This document shows positions 7,287-17,115 of a stretch of DNA of 64,000 nt, in pieces. Origin of the DNA: Aureliella sp046290675 (GTDB lineage: Bacteria > Planctomycetota > Planctomycetia > Pirellulales > Pirellulaceae); NCBI GenBank assembly GCA_046290675.1, contig JBKAHA010000006.1, positions 1 to 64,000 of the forward strand, given 5' to 3'. Below the pieces are notes generated by a model. It was not told the origin of the DNA. It searched no databases and saw only the letters and a list, made by a program, of their open reading frames with translations. The position numbers and the translations under genes were made by a program. Position 1 is the stretch's first letter. Each line of letters opens with the position of its first letter.

Positions 7287-10200
7287 CTACTTCGGATTCG
7301 GTTCGAAGCGATACTGTATGCCGAACTCGGTTGAGGTAGATGCCTTCACTTCCAGTGGAATTAAGATGGCTCTACTCTGAGGACTTCGCTCCTCAGCGTC
7401 GTCTAATTGGCTCGCGGCATCGATGATCTTGAGCGTCAAAGCGGATCCAATACGGTAGGTGTTCTGACCAGTGGTCTCGATATCTGCATCTGGATTAATC
7501 CTGAACGCGAGGCCCCTCCGCGCGGGACCAGTGATCTTGAGTGAACGGGTGATCGTTATCACTCCATTCGAGCTCAGTTGGTCTTGGGAGTAATCTTCAA
7601 CGCTTAGGTCTTCAAAACGGTACAAGAATATTGGTCGGCGGAGTTGGTCGAGGCGATAGCCTTTGAATTGATGTTCGGGCGGTCGCCCGTCGTCGGCGAT
7701 CCAGGGATTCTCAAGATCATCCAATTCGGGACCAGCGCGGAATTGAATGACATCTCGCGAAAGTGGGCGGACACGGCCGTGTCCCTGGCTGCGCCAAACA
7801 CCTGATGGGTCGATGAACTTGCCCGCCCATAGACTTGCTAGCCGCATCTGCTCGGCATCAAAAGCAATATTAATTTGGGCTGGGTAACCGACGCCGATTC
7901 CGCGTTTGCCGATTCCAGGGTATGCACGTCGGAGCAGGACCGCTTCGTCGTTCGCTACGAGCTCCATGGGTTTTCGAATGAGCCCGCGCGGCGTTCTCGC
8001 TTGGCGTCCGTCCTTGAGCCATTCCCAGATGGCAGCAACTTGCTGATCTGTGTCTCCGTTGAGGATATCGGCTCGGGACGCTTTGCCGCCGGGCCAGAAG
8101 TCGGGCATAACCGTGCCCGCGTTGAAACTCTTCGGCGAGAGCATGAAGTCCCTAAACCAAGCTGGTTGGAGTCGCTCGTGCATGTCCGTTAAATCCACCG
8201 CCGGCATCGTCTGCGCCGGCTTCAACTGGAAGGTGTGGCACGCAATGCAGTTGAGACCGTCGCTGCCAACCAAACGGCCTCCAGACTCTCGGTGTTGCTT
8301 CTTGAGTTCCTGGTCGGCAAGATCCGGAAAAGGTTTTGGTGCAGCAACATCGGCCTCCAGCAAGGCGGGAACCAAGTGTTCGACGTTTTCTGTTCCAAAC
8401 TGTGGCATTCGGGTCTTCATGTATGGCCGGATCGCCTTGCCTTCGACCAAAACTTGGCGAAGCCATTTCGGCTTCAGCTTGCGACCGACTCCGGTCAGGC
8501 TGGGTGGAAAACGTCCCTGGGGGCCAAGGTTCGGATTCGTGGTTTCGAAATAGTCCCGATGTGAATCGGGGACGCCGCCGAAGCTGCCGCGCCTATGGCA
8601 GGCGTTGCACCGGAAGGCTTGCAGCGAAAGTCGGATTTCGTTCTCCTGTTGAAGTCGTTCCTTCTTCCGTCGCCATTCGAGTGCAGCTTGGATTTGTTTG
8701 ACTTCTGTCTCGTTCAGATCATAGGCGACACAGGTCTTTGTCGAATGCAATGATGGTGAGCGAGTGGAAGAAGTACCGGACAAGCAACCCTTCGCGATGT
8801 CCAATTCAACTAGAGCGGTATAGCTTTGATTGAAACCAGCTGATTCAGGGATCTGCGTTTCGTGACACCGAGCGCATCCAAGGGTCTCGAAATACTCCTT
8901 GCCTGCCGCAGACATGTTCTTCACTGGTTCACCCGATGGAGGAGTTTTCGTCGCATCGGGAAAACCTGTTTGGTGTGAGCTCAGCAAGTAGTTGGCGAGA
9001 TCGATCGCTTCCCAGTGCGAGAGTCCCATGTTGGGCATGCGGCCAGATGGGCGGACGCGATGCGGATTTTCGAGGTACTCGACCAGTCCCGAAATCGAAT
9101 AGGCAAGTGGCCCCAATGGTACTGGGCTCAATGAATCCAGATTGGAGGCACGGTCCGAACTCGATGCAACATTAGCAATGTCGGGACTGTGGCAGGCGAC
9201 GCACCCGACCGTACGATAGAGAACCTCGCCGCGCTGCACTGCCTCGCCATCGACAGTCGGTTCCGTGTACTGCGACTCCGCCGCGTCGACCAAAAAGTCA
9301 ACGAGTGCGTTGATCGCCTTGGGTTGTTCTTCGGGAGGGAGCTCTGACAGGACGTCCGGCATCGGTGTTCCGGGCTTCACTTTATGAGGTGCGGCTAGGA
9401 ATCGGCGAAGGTGCTCGGGGGACAGCCTACCTGCTAGTGCGCGAAGATCTGGGGCTGACGGTTTGGGGAAAGGCAATGTTCGCCGCGATTCTGAGTGGCA
9501 TTGAACGCATTGGAATTGATCTAATAGAAGCAGACCTTGTTCGGCAGTCGTTAACTGACTCGCAACGGAAGTGCGGCTCGGCTCTTCCTCTCGTGGAGTC
9601 TGCAGGTCCAATACATATTTGAGCAGGTCCAGAAACTCTTGGCGATTCTTCAATTGGTTCATCAATTCCGATGGCATCAGCGACGTCTTGGTGAATTGAA
9701 TCTGCTCGATTTCAGATGGATCAATCTGGATCCGTTTTTGTGATCCTCCGTTCTCGCGCAAGGAGATTGGCCGATCGAACGCTTCGTTGTTCTCGTTCGC
9801 GACGGAATCTTCTGCACCGCCCGGAAGTAGACGTCCACTGAAAATTTGGCCGTCCGAATTCAATACTCGAACCGTCGCAAATCCTTCGCGGATGACCGCT
9901 GAAGGAGAGAGAAGCGATTGGACGGTGGATTCGATGGAGTCTGGTGCCGGCTGCAAGTTGGTCAGATCCGGGCCGAGTCCGTCTCGAATGCCCCGAATGT
10001 GGCAAGTCGAACAGCCAAGTTCGGCACGTGCAAAGATGATGGCTCCTTTTGCTGCGTTTCCGTTCTCAATTGCCTCTTGTGCAAGTTTTGCCGCGGGTTC
10101 GTTTTGCAAAGAGTCGGTTAACGTTTGGGCATCCGAATTGGCCGAAAGCAAAAAGAGACTGGTCGCTAATAGCGTCAGTTGCTGTATCAGTCGGGTACTA

Positions 10201-10289
10201 CGCCATTTGGGCCCCATCGGATCGTTGAGCCGGGAGATATGGCGAGACACGAAGCGGTAGATCCGGTTCGTTCGCGGGAAGTGCGGCAT
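7287..10289 (-). CDS. Large multiheme c-type cytochrome (six CxxCH motifs)
   Basis: A 1000-residue exported protein with six heme c attachment motifs in order: CSTCH, CVQCH, CVACH, CARCH, CNACH, CIACH. Each lies in a separate cytochrome c-like module with later Met-containing loops such as MPDVLSELPPEE, RMPNMGLSHWE and MPDFWPGGK. The last 250 residues are a beta-rich domain without heme. A hydrophobic export segment lies at about residues 30-54. A second ATG at 10217 would remove 24 residues and give a more normal signal peptide; neither start has a clear ribosome site. Expected role: periplasmic electron transfer, accepting electrons from the adjacent propeller dehydrogenase-like proteins. 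It forms a minus-strand cluster with genes at 5679-7220 and 10421-14257. Confidence 0.85.
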   Translation of the reverse strand: MPHFPRTNRIYRFVSRHISRLNDPMGPKWRSTRLIQQLTLLATSLFLLSANSDAQTLTDSLQNEPAAKLAQEAIENGNAAKGAIIFARAELGCSTCHIRGIRDGLGPDLTNLQPAPDSIESTVQSLLSPSAVIREGFATVRVLNSDGQIFSGRLLPGGAEDSVANENNEAFDRPISLRENGGSQKRIQIDPSEIEQIQFTKTSLMPSELMNQLKNRQEFLDLLKYVLDLQTPREEEPSRTSVASQLTTAEQGLLLLDQFQCVQCHSESRRTLPFPKPSAPDLRALAGRLSPEHLRRFLAAPHKVKPGTPMPDVLSELPPEEQPKAINALVDFLVDAAESQYTEPTVDGEAVQRGEVLYRTVGCVACHSPDIANVASSSDRASNLDSLSPVPLGPLAYSISGLVEYLENPHRVRPSGRMPNMGLSHWEAIDLANYLLSSHQTGFPDATKTPPSGEPVKNMSAAGKEYFETLGCARCHETQIPESAGFNQSYTALVELDIAKGCLSGTSSTRSPSLHSTKTCVAYDLNETEVKQIQAALEWRRKKERLQQENEIRLSLQAFRCNACHRRGSFGGVPDSHRDYFETTNPNLGPQGRFPPSLTGVGRKLKPKWLRQVLVEGKAIRPYMKTRMPQFGTENVEHLVPALLEADVAAPKPFPDLADQELKKQHRESGGRLVGSDGLNCIACHTFQLKPAQTMPAVDLTDMHERLQPAWFRDFMLSPKSFNAGTVMPDFWPGGKASRADILNGDTDQQVAAIWEWLKDGRQARTPRGLIRKPMELVANDEAVLLRRAYPGIGKRGIGVGYPAQINIAFDAEQMRLASLWAGKFIDPSGVWRSQGHGRVRPLSRDVIQFRAGPELDDLENPWIADDGRPPEHQFKGYRLDQLRRPIFLYRFEDLSVEDYSQDQLSSNGVITITRSLKITGPARRGLAFRINPDADIETTGQNTYRIGSALTLKIIDAASQLDDAEERSPQSRAILIPLEVKASTSTEFGIQYRFEPNPK

Positions 10290-10420
10290 AGCTTAATTCA
10301 ATCCGGATGCGTCTTCGTTCAAGATCGATGCAAGGGTAAGTATGCAACGGATCGAAGCGAATTGCGAGCCGCCGACCCGGTGCGATTTTTGCGGGAAGAA
10401 TAACAGATTAACTCCCAACC

Positions 10421-13400
10421 CTACCGAGCTGAGCGAATAAAGTCGAAGAGAGCGGCCAATTGTGATGGTTTCAGGATTTCGTTGAAGTTGCCAGGCATCA
10501 GCGAAGACGTACTTTGCTTCAGGCTAACGACTTGACTCCGTTCGATTTCACGTTGCTCCCCGTTTGTGTTTGTCAGCAGCAGAGTGTCATCGTCGATCTC
10601 TTGGACTAGTCCAGCGAGAACTTCGTCCGTGTCAAGCAGTATGGTGGATTGCAAGAACGCCGTATCAACGTTGGCGTTTGGAAGCAGAATGTCTTGCAAT
10701 AGTCGGCTACTGGGGCGATTGATGACTCCGTCTAGCTGCGGCCCGACTAATTTGCCTTTCCCTCGTAGCTGATGGCAGTTCGCACAATGACTGAGGTAGA
10801 TCTTTTCCCCATCCTCGCCTTCGGACCCAAACTTCGCGATCTGTGTCTCGATTTTGTTGATGTCGAAGTCGGGTAAGTTCCTAGCATTTTGGATTGCCTG
10901 CTTTAGGCGTTCCATTCGTTCGGAATCCAAGTCGGAGGGCAACTGATCTTCCGTCAAATTCGCGAAGGCATCGGATCCGAGGTGACCGGACGCGATGAGA
11001 TCCGCTGCCAGCGCGATGCCCTGGCTGGAACGAGAAAGTTGTGTGGCCAAATCTCGCTGAACTGGCGTGGTAGCTTGTTGGCAAAGTTGCTTGGCCAGGT
11101 CAAACAGTTCAGCTGCCGAGAGGACTTGTCGATTCGGCACTTGATCCGATAGCCCGTGCCTAACGGAATGTTCGCAGAGGCTGGCAGCAAGAGGATTGTT
11201 GTTGCCTCGGTAGATCGCCGCCAGCAGATCCCCCCGATGCTTGGAGCCCCGCGGGAGTGACTCAAGCAAATCCTGTAGTTGCTCTTGTATCCGTTCGCCG
11301 CAGCCGGCGGCTAAGAGAGGAGACATAGCTGGAAAAATGTTCGAATTCAGACTCGCTGGGTTCAATATCGGGTTTCCGAATCGTCCGGCAGCGAGCCAAG
11401 CGTAAGCATTGAGTGAACAACCGTCGACGATTTCCAGGCGGACGCGAATGCCGCTCAGTTCTTGAGTGTCCCAAACGACCTGCTGTGCGGTATCGTTGCG
11501 AGGCGGGTACGCAGTACGTAGTGTTTTTCCAGATGCCGATTCGACTAAGCGGACGAAGTTGGCTTGCAAATCATCTTCGTTCGGAAATCCGTTGTGTCCA
11601 GCGACCCAGAACTCAATCTTTGCCGGGCATTCGAAGGAGTCCGTCGCAAGTGTACCGGTGTAGGATTCGCCCCTGGTATGACTGGAAAGCAGTTGAGCAT
11701 CGATGCCGTCTGCCGAAGACCTAGGCTGGGCGTCCCAGGTCTGTCCCTGATTATCGAACCAGGCTACGGCGACTTCGTCTCTCGAAATTTCGATGGCCTG
11801 CTCGAGGAGTCGCGCGAGCATCTCGCCCCCTTCGCGGCGAAGAAGTTGGTTGCCAGAAGCGGATTGGTCGTTCGATTTGAAATGACTGCGATGCAAACTC
11901 TGGTGCCGTTGAATCATCTTGGCTAGCAGTTCAGCCTCGCGAACCGATGCGGCCGCTGTATTCGAGCCGGACGTGGCCGAATGAGCGTCGCTCGGTGATG
12001 AAGCGAGCAGCTGGATAGAGTCGATCGCCTCCGATAATCGATCTCCGCTGGCAGGCAGGTGCTTGAGAACCATTTCGCGAGCTGCTTTCAATAGCGATGC
12101 ATCGGATGATTCCGAATACCCATTCTCGTGGTTCTTCGTTACGTGAGCAAGCAACGCGAATGCTGCAACTTGGCTATCAATGCCCGGCAGAACCCCGGCG
12201 ATACACGGGGGCAGGTTGCCTGAGTATTCCGACAACATGGTTGGCAGCACGTTCGGTGTTCTGAGCTGGTTACGCATCGCGATTCGCAACGAATGACGCA
12301 AGGCTTTGTCGCTCTGTTGGGAGTTTTGGAATGCGAGCATAAGCCGCCTCACATCGGACGCGTCGCCGAATTCCGCCAAGTAGTCCGAGGCGGAACGCTT
12401 CGCGAGTCCCGCGAGAGTCGGGGCAGGCGGCAATCGCGGCGAGTTCGCGTGGCTTCGTGAATCGTTTTCTTCCTGCAGTGAGTCAGCCTGAAAGCGATTG
12501 AAGTCCGTCGCCAGCACGGCGCGGGCAAACCGGATGAAGTGTTGTCGGCTGGATTCACCTACGTCACGACAGACTCGCAAAATCAAAATTGACTTTTCGA
12601 GTGAGGCCGTGGTGTTCTCCCGCTGGACTGTTTCGGTGAGAGCAAGTGCGAAATCGGGCGAGATTTCTCTGCAGCGCAGAAGAAACCGGAGAGTAATTCT
12701 GTGCAGGGGGGGCGTTGTTATAGCCGCAGAGTCTTTCTGGAGAGAGGCGTTTGCTTTTGTGGATGCACTCTCTTCAAGCCAGACTTGCTTCGCCTGCTGG
12801 ATCCAGCGGGGCTCACTGTTTCGGGCGAGGTGCTCAACGAGAGCCGACTCTAAATCCGGGCTTGTCACCGGCTGCGACGCGACGAACTCGGCCAATGAAA
12901 GATTCGTCTCTGCGTTCCCATGCGGTGCTTGACCTTGGCTCAATAAATCGTCTGCATGATTCGACTTCGTGTGCGAGCGATTCGGAGGAGTCGGTGATTG
13001 CCCCTCACCTCCGGCGTAAGTGATGCGCCATATTCGCCCACTTGTTCGATCTCGTCCGGGGTGTTCCAAAGGTACTTCGTAATGTCCGATGATCTTGTTG
13101 TAAAAATCTGCGACGTAGAGCGCTCCGTCCGGACCAATCTGGATATCGACAGGGCGGAACCAGGGATCTTCGCTTGTCAGGAAGTCATCGTATTCTTCCG
13201 CAGTGGCGGTACTGCCGGTCCAATCAAGACGGTTGCAATTGATGCGGCTCGTCATCACGTTACCGCTGTAGAGTAGATTGCGGTATGCCGGCGGAAACTG
13301 TCCTGCACGATACAGTGCTAGTCCTGAGATTGCGGTGCTGCCGTGAAGGTGTTCCATCATGGGCGGCGCGAAGCCGAGACCGTCGTGAGGACGGCTGAAA

Positions 13401-14257
13401 CTCGGGTAGCAAGCTCCAGGCAGCAAGGCGGTGAGCGGCTTGCTGTGACAATCCGCTGAGAACCAGTTGCCAAACTCATCCTGGGTGAGTCCAAACGGAT
13501 TGACCTGACCACGAGTGACCAATTCAATGCGAGAACCATCTTCTCGAAATCGAAAGGTATTTCCCGAATTTAGATCCACTTCAGAGCCGTCGCTCGCCGT
13601 CACTTTGGACTGGTTATTGAAGCCGTGGCACGCGTAGATCCAGCCATCCAATCCACGTCGCATCGCGTTGACCATGCCGTGCGTATCGCGAGTCGTATCG
13701 AACGGGCCGAGTAGTTTGACTCGTTCGTCGGCGATGTCGTCACCGTTTCGATCTCGCAAGTGCCACACGTAAGGGATGCTGAAGCAGATCACACCATCCG
13801 CGACCGGCAGCAAGCCCATCGGGATGTTCAACTGATCCGCGAACGTAGTGCAACGGTCTGCGTGGCCGTCTGCGTCGGTGTCTTCCAGGATCTTGATTGA
13901 GTCTCTGGCTTCGGAGGTGGGATCGGCCGGATAGGGATACTCGACCGAGTTCGTGATCCAGAGGCGGCCACGATGGTCCCAGGCCATGTTGAGTGGCTTC
14001 GCTATGTTGCCCTCTGACATGCCTTCTGACGCGAACAAGTTGATCGAGAATCCTGGGGGCAAATGGAATCCCGCTTGTTCTGCTTGGGGAGTCTGCCAGG
14101 ATGTTTCCCGAACGCCTTGGCCAAAGATCTCAGCGGCGATCTTCGGAGCTTCCGCTCCCACATAGACCGACTCCTTCGACTGGCTGTCGTTCGCGGTCGC
14201 TGTCAAAGCTAAGCCGAACATGACGGCAAGTACAGATAAGAGATTAAGACGCTTCAT
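10421..14257 (-). CDS. PVC-type heme-binding dehydrogenase-like protein
   Basis: A 1278-residue exported protein (signal peptide residues 1-22). The N-terminal half is a membrane-bound-dehydrogenase-type propeller: FHLPPGFSINLFAS, NMAWDHRGRLWITNSVEYPYP, IQIGPDGALYVADFYNKIIGHYE. A long helical-repeat-like middle is followed by a beta-rich segment (about 880-1010) and a C-terminal single-heme cytochrome c domain with CANCH and GKLVGPQLDGV. This architecture is highly expanded in planctomycetes and Verrucomicrobia and is thought to oxidise sugars or other organic substrates in the periplasm; no substrate can be read from sequence. It is followed 131 nt later by the six-heme cytochrome on the same strand, its likely electron partner. 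Confidence 0.88.
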   Translation of the reverse strand: MKRLNLLSVLAVMFGLALTATANDSQSKESVYVGAEAPKIAAEIFGQGVRETSWQTPQAEQAGFHLPPGFSINLFASEGMSEGNIAKPLNMAWDHRGRLWITNSVEYPYPADPTSEARDSIKILEDTDADGHADRCTTFADQLNIPMGLLPVADGVICFSIPYVWHLRDRNGDDIADERVKLLGPFDTTRDTHGMVNAMRRGLDGWIYACHGFNNQSKVTASDGSEVDLNSGNTFRFREDGSRIELVTRGQVNPFGLTQDEFGNWFSADCHSKPLTALLPGACYPSFSRPHDGLGFAPPMMEHLHGSTAISGLALYRAGQFPPAYRNLLYSGNVMTSRINCNRLDWTGSTATAEEYDDFLTSEDPWFRPVDIQIGPDGALYVADFYNKIIGHYEVPLEHPGRDRTSGRIWRITYAGGEGQSPTPPNRSHTKSNHADDLLSQGQAPHGNAETNLSLAEFVASQPVTSPDLESALVEHLARNSEPRWIQQAKQVWLEESASTKANASLQKDSAAITTPPLHRITLRFLLRCREISPDFALALTETVQRENTTASLEKSILILRVCRDVGESSRQHFIRFARAVLATDFNRFQADSLQEENDSRSHANSPRLPPAPTLAGLAKRSASDYLAEFGDASDVRRLMLAFQNSQQSDKALRHSLRIAMRNQLRTPNVLPTMLSEYSGNLPPCIAGVLPGIDSQVAAFALLAHVTKNHENGYSESSDASLLKAAREMVLKHLPASGDRLSEAIDSIQLLASSPSDAHSATSGSNTAAASVREAELLAKMIQRHQSLHRSHFKSNDQSASGNQLLRREGGEMLARLLEQAIEISRDEVAVAWFDNQGQTWDAQPRSSADGIDAQLLSSHTRGESYTGTLATDSFECPAKIEFWVAGHNGFPNEDDLQANFVRLVESASGKTLRTAYPPRNDTAQQVVWDTQELSGIRVRLEIVDGCSLNAYAWLAAGRFGNPILNPASLNSNIFPAMSPLLAAGCGERIQEQLQDLLESLPRGSKHRGDLLAAIYRGNNNPLAASLCEHSVRHGLSDQVPNRQVLSAAELFDLAKQLCQQATTPVQRDLATQLSRSSQGIALAADLIASGHLGSDAFANLTEDQLPSDLDSERMERLKQAIQNARNLPDFDINKIETQIAKFGSEGEDGEKIYLSHCANCHQLRGKGKLVGPQLDGVINRPSSRLLQDILLPNANVDTAFLQSTILLDTDEVLAGLVQEIDDDTLLLTNTNGEQREIERSQVVSLKQSTSSLMPGNFNEILKPSQLAALFDFIRSAR

Positions 14258-14523
14258 GATCGAGCTGTAAGGCAGGAAGTGTGGACCGTTGGCCTAGCGG
14301 TTGAAATTCGTGACACAGGTTAGCTGGTCCGACGGGGAAGGTTGGGGGCGACTGAGGCCAAGTACGTCGAGGGGGCAAAAGCGAAGGTCCACATAGGGGC
14401 ACCGCGTTCGAGGGTGGACTTCACTCAATGATCCGGTTTGTTGCACTACAATGAACACCTTCATGGCTGGCGCTCCGAGTGCTGAGTCATAGCATCCATT
14501 CTATCTTTGATTTGGTTGGGCGA

Positions 14524-15921
14524 ATGAAGAAGTTCTTGCTATGGGTTTCACTTTTGGTGCCAATTCTAGTTTTGGCCGCTATTGCCCTGCGGCGGATTGG
14601 CAATCCATTTAGGTCAACGATTCGACCTGAGATGGAAGTGGCTTTAGTAGAGAGTGGTACCGACGAGACACCGAACAAGTTTGCCGTCGGCGAACTTGGG
14701 TGGAATCGTTTCCGCGGAGCGAATGGCACGGGGCTCGTCGATGACCCTAGCATACCGAATGTGTGGAATACGGAAGAGAATTTGCAGTGGAGCACCAAAC
14801 TAACTGGTACCGGTTCGAGCAGTCCGGTTATTGCGGGAGGTCGTGTGTTCTTGACGTCCTGCACATATACCCGCGAGTCCAACGCAGAGATTTCCGAGCT
14901 AACTAGGTATGTTTCCGCCTTTGATCTCGAAACCGGAGATCCGCTATGGGAAAAGACGATAGAGGGTTTTTTGCCCGAAGACCCGTACATTGGAAATGGC
15001 TTGCCTGAACATGGCTATGCAACGAACTCGCCAGTAACCGATGGCCAGCGTCTATATGTGTTCCTGGGCAAGTCCGGCGTGCATTGCTTCAACCTCGATG
15101 GAGAACCGCTATGGAATCGGACGGTTGGAACGGGTTCGAATCCCAAGGGGTGGGGGTCCTGCGCGAGTTTGATCCTGTTTGATGATTTGGTGATCGTCAA
15201 TGCAGCGGAGGAGTCCAATGCCATCATCGCACTTGACGGTGAATCAGGCGAAGAAGTTTGGCGGGCGGATTCGCCGGATCTCAACTTCGCATTTAGTACC
15301 CCCGCTCTTGCCAAGTCGGATGGAGGAGAGCTTGAGTTAGTCGTTGCGCTTGTAGGCGAAGTTTGGGGCATGAATCCAAGGACGGGAAAACTGCTGTGGT
15401 ATGCGGAAGTCCCAATCAGCGGAAATATTTCGCCCTGCGTCATCGTCTCGAACGAGTTGGTTTACATCTACGGCGGGTTCCGGCAAGTCGGTTCCGCGTG
15501 CATCGAAGTCGGTGGGCGAGGTGATGTAACGAGTTCGCACGTCAAATGGACGAGCAAGATGACATCCTACATTTCGACACCAGTCTTGATTGGAGATCAA
15601 TTGTTCTGGGCTGATGATCGTGCTCGTTGTTATTGCCAAGATGCGAAGACCGGCGAGCAAGTCGCAAGAGCGAGGATGCCAGGCGGACTTGGCGGACGCC
15701 CCATTTACGCTTCCATGATCAACTTGAATGGGAACCTTCTCCTGCAGAGTCGCTACGATGGCACGTTCATCATGGAAGGAAACGAAAGTTTTGCGTTAGT
15801 GTCTCACAACAAGCTTGGCGACAAGTCGATGAGCAATGCAACGCCGGCTGCCGCTGGGGGCCGATTGTTCTTGCGAAGCGACGAGTATCTACATTGCGTC
15901 GCTGGGGAGCCGTCGAAATAG
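14524..15921 (+). CDS. Membrane-anchored PQQ-like beta-propeller protein
   Basis: One N-terminal transmembrane segment (FLLWVSLLVPILVLAAIAL) is followed by a propeller with repeated VxAFDLETGDPLWE-type blades: SAFDLETGDPLWEK, IALDGESGEEVWRA, GMNPRTGKLLWYA, YCQDAKTGEQVAR. This is the PQQ_2/BamB-like fold, common in planctomycetes with no fixed function (alcohol dehydrogenase-like or scaffold). There is no cytochrome motif. I use the ATG at 14524 because it begins directly at the basic MKK lead of the membrane segment; an ATG at 14479 adds 15 residues. It is divergent from the heme-binding gene, with a 266-bp promoter region between them. Confidence 0.82.
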   Translation: MKKFLLWVSLLVPILVLAAIALRRIGNPFRSTIRPEMEVALVESGTDETPNKFAVGELGWNRFRGANGTGLVDDPSIPNVWNTEENLQWSTKLTGTGSSSPVIAGGRVFLTSCTYTRESNAEISELTRYVSAFDLETGDPLWEKTIEGFLPEDPYIGNGLPEHGYATNSPVTDGQRLYVFLGKSGVHCFNLDGEPLWNRTVGTGSNPKGWGSCASLILFDDLVIVNAAEESNAIIALDGESGEEVWRADSPDLNFAFSTPALAKSDGGELELVVALVGEVWGMNPRTGKLLWYAEVPISGNISPCVIVSNELVYIYGGFRQVGSACIEVGGRGDVTSSHVKWTSKMTSYISTPVLIGDQLFWADDRARCYCQDAKTGEQVARARMPGGLGGRPIYASMINLNGNLLLQSRYDGTFIMEGNESFALVSHNKLGDKSMSNATPAAAGGRLFLRSDEYLHCVAGEPSK

Positions 15922-16035
15922 TATTCGAATCAACTCGCGACCATCATTCATTCAAGCTTGATTCGAGGATAGAATGCATGGCCCGCAGCGAGCTGCGTAT
16001 TTGTAAGCATTAAAGAAGACTCAAGGAGATAGATC

Positions 16036-16659
16036 GTGAAGAAGAAAATGGTATCCAGTGTGCTTGCTTTCCTGTTGTTCGGTGCCGCGTCGTCAATGAC
16101 GACGGTTGGATTGGCTCAAGAAGCCGCGACCGAATCTTCGAAGACAGACGACGCGAAGAAGGAAGGCGTCACACTTAAGTTGGCGCGTGGTGGATTGCAA
16201 ATGGTTGCACCGAGTGAATGGAAGCAGGTTAAGGCACGGTCGTCCATGCTTGCGTATGAATTCGCGGCACCTGCAGACGCAAAGAAAGATGATCCCACTG
16301 CAAGAATCACGGTAATGGGTGCTGGCGGTTCCATTAAAGCAAATATTGACCGCTGGATTGGGCAATTTTCTCAGCCTGATGGAAAAGCGACCAAAGACGT
16401 CGCGAAAGTCGAAGAATTCAAAGTCGGTGAACAGACGGTTCACTTTGTTGACATCCCAGGAACCTTCAGCGAGTCGATGGGTGGCGGACCCTTTGCTCCT
16501 GGGCGGACGGTGAAGCGTGAGGACTATCGCATGCTTGGCGCGATCGTTGTCACGAAGGAGAAAGGCCAATACTTCTTCAAGGCGACTGGGCCCAGTGAGC
16601 TGATTGAGAAGCAAAAAGAAGGCTTTGTGAAGATGCTGAAAGAGATGGAGTCAAAGTAA
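16036..16659 (+). CDS. Small exported protein of unknown function
   Basis: A 207-residue protein starting at GTG 16036, which has AAGGAGA 7-8 nt upstream. The signal peptide runs to about residue 28 (VGLAQ). The mature part begins with a charged segment, then an alpha/beta region (LKLARGGLQMVAPSEWKQV, ARITVMGAGGSIKANIDRWIGQF, YRMLGAIVVTKEKGQYFFKATG). The pattern 'W..QF..' followed by 'YFFKATGP...L..QKEGF.KML' resembles conserved exported planctomycete proteins that I cannot name. No catalytic motif is seen. It lies 114 nt after the propeller gene on the same strand, so it may share its transcript. Confidence 0.75.
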   Translation: MKKKMVSSVLAFLLFGAASSMTTVGLAQEAATESSKTDDAKKEGVTLKLARGGLQMVAPSEWKQVKARSSMLAYEFAAPADAKKDDPTARITVMGAGGSIKANIDRWIGQFSQPDGKATKDVAKVEEFKVGEQTVHFVDIPGTFSESMGGGPFAPGRTVKREDYRMLGAIVVTKEKGQYFFKATGPSELIEKQKEGFVKMLKEMESK

Positions 16660-16778
16660 CTCCACGTCTCCCCTGGCACACTTACGCATCTTGTTACGAT
16701 CTTTGACGGTCGAATTTGTGGGACGGCAAGGTACATTTGCCTAGTTAGAACAATCCGACGTCGAGCATTCCAAACAAT

Positions 16779-16816
16779 TGGCATCTTGCTAGTGTGACTA
16801 GAAGGTGCCATTTTTT
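16779..16816 (+). terminator. Rho-independent terminator after the small exported protein gene
   Basis: TGGCATCTT (16779-16787) pairs with AAGGTGCCA (16802-16810) with one T-G pair, and an inner CTAG/CTAG pair extends the stem. The stem runs directly into six T (16811-16816). It sits 120 nt downstream of the stop codon at 16659. Confidence 0.85.
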
Positions 16817-17115
16817 GTGCGCTGATTTTAGCCAGCGGGTAATGCGTACTCAGCTTTTATGTGGAACGAATCCTAGATTGGGCAAGCATGATGGTGCGGG
16901 TGTGCTGGCTCAGATGACTGATGTTCCAGCATTGCAGTGGCTTGCTTGGATGCGCACTTTGGATTCATTCAAACCCAATTTTCGTAAACGGTGAACCGGA
17001 TTGGCCGCATGCGCAAACGGGGGCGGTTCCAGCGTGTACGATGCGAGGTCGCAACTGGCGCGAGCGAGACGCAGCGGTAAGTCAATGTTGAATCGGAATA
17101 CTCGGAGAAAGCAGG
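16817..17115. other. Non-coding stretch before glycerol kinase
   Basis: No convincing gene is present; short open frames here have no ribosome site or domain. It should hold the glpK promoter, although no clear -35/-10 pair is evident. Confidence 0.45.
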
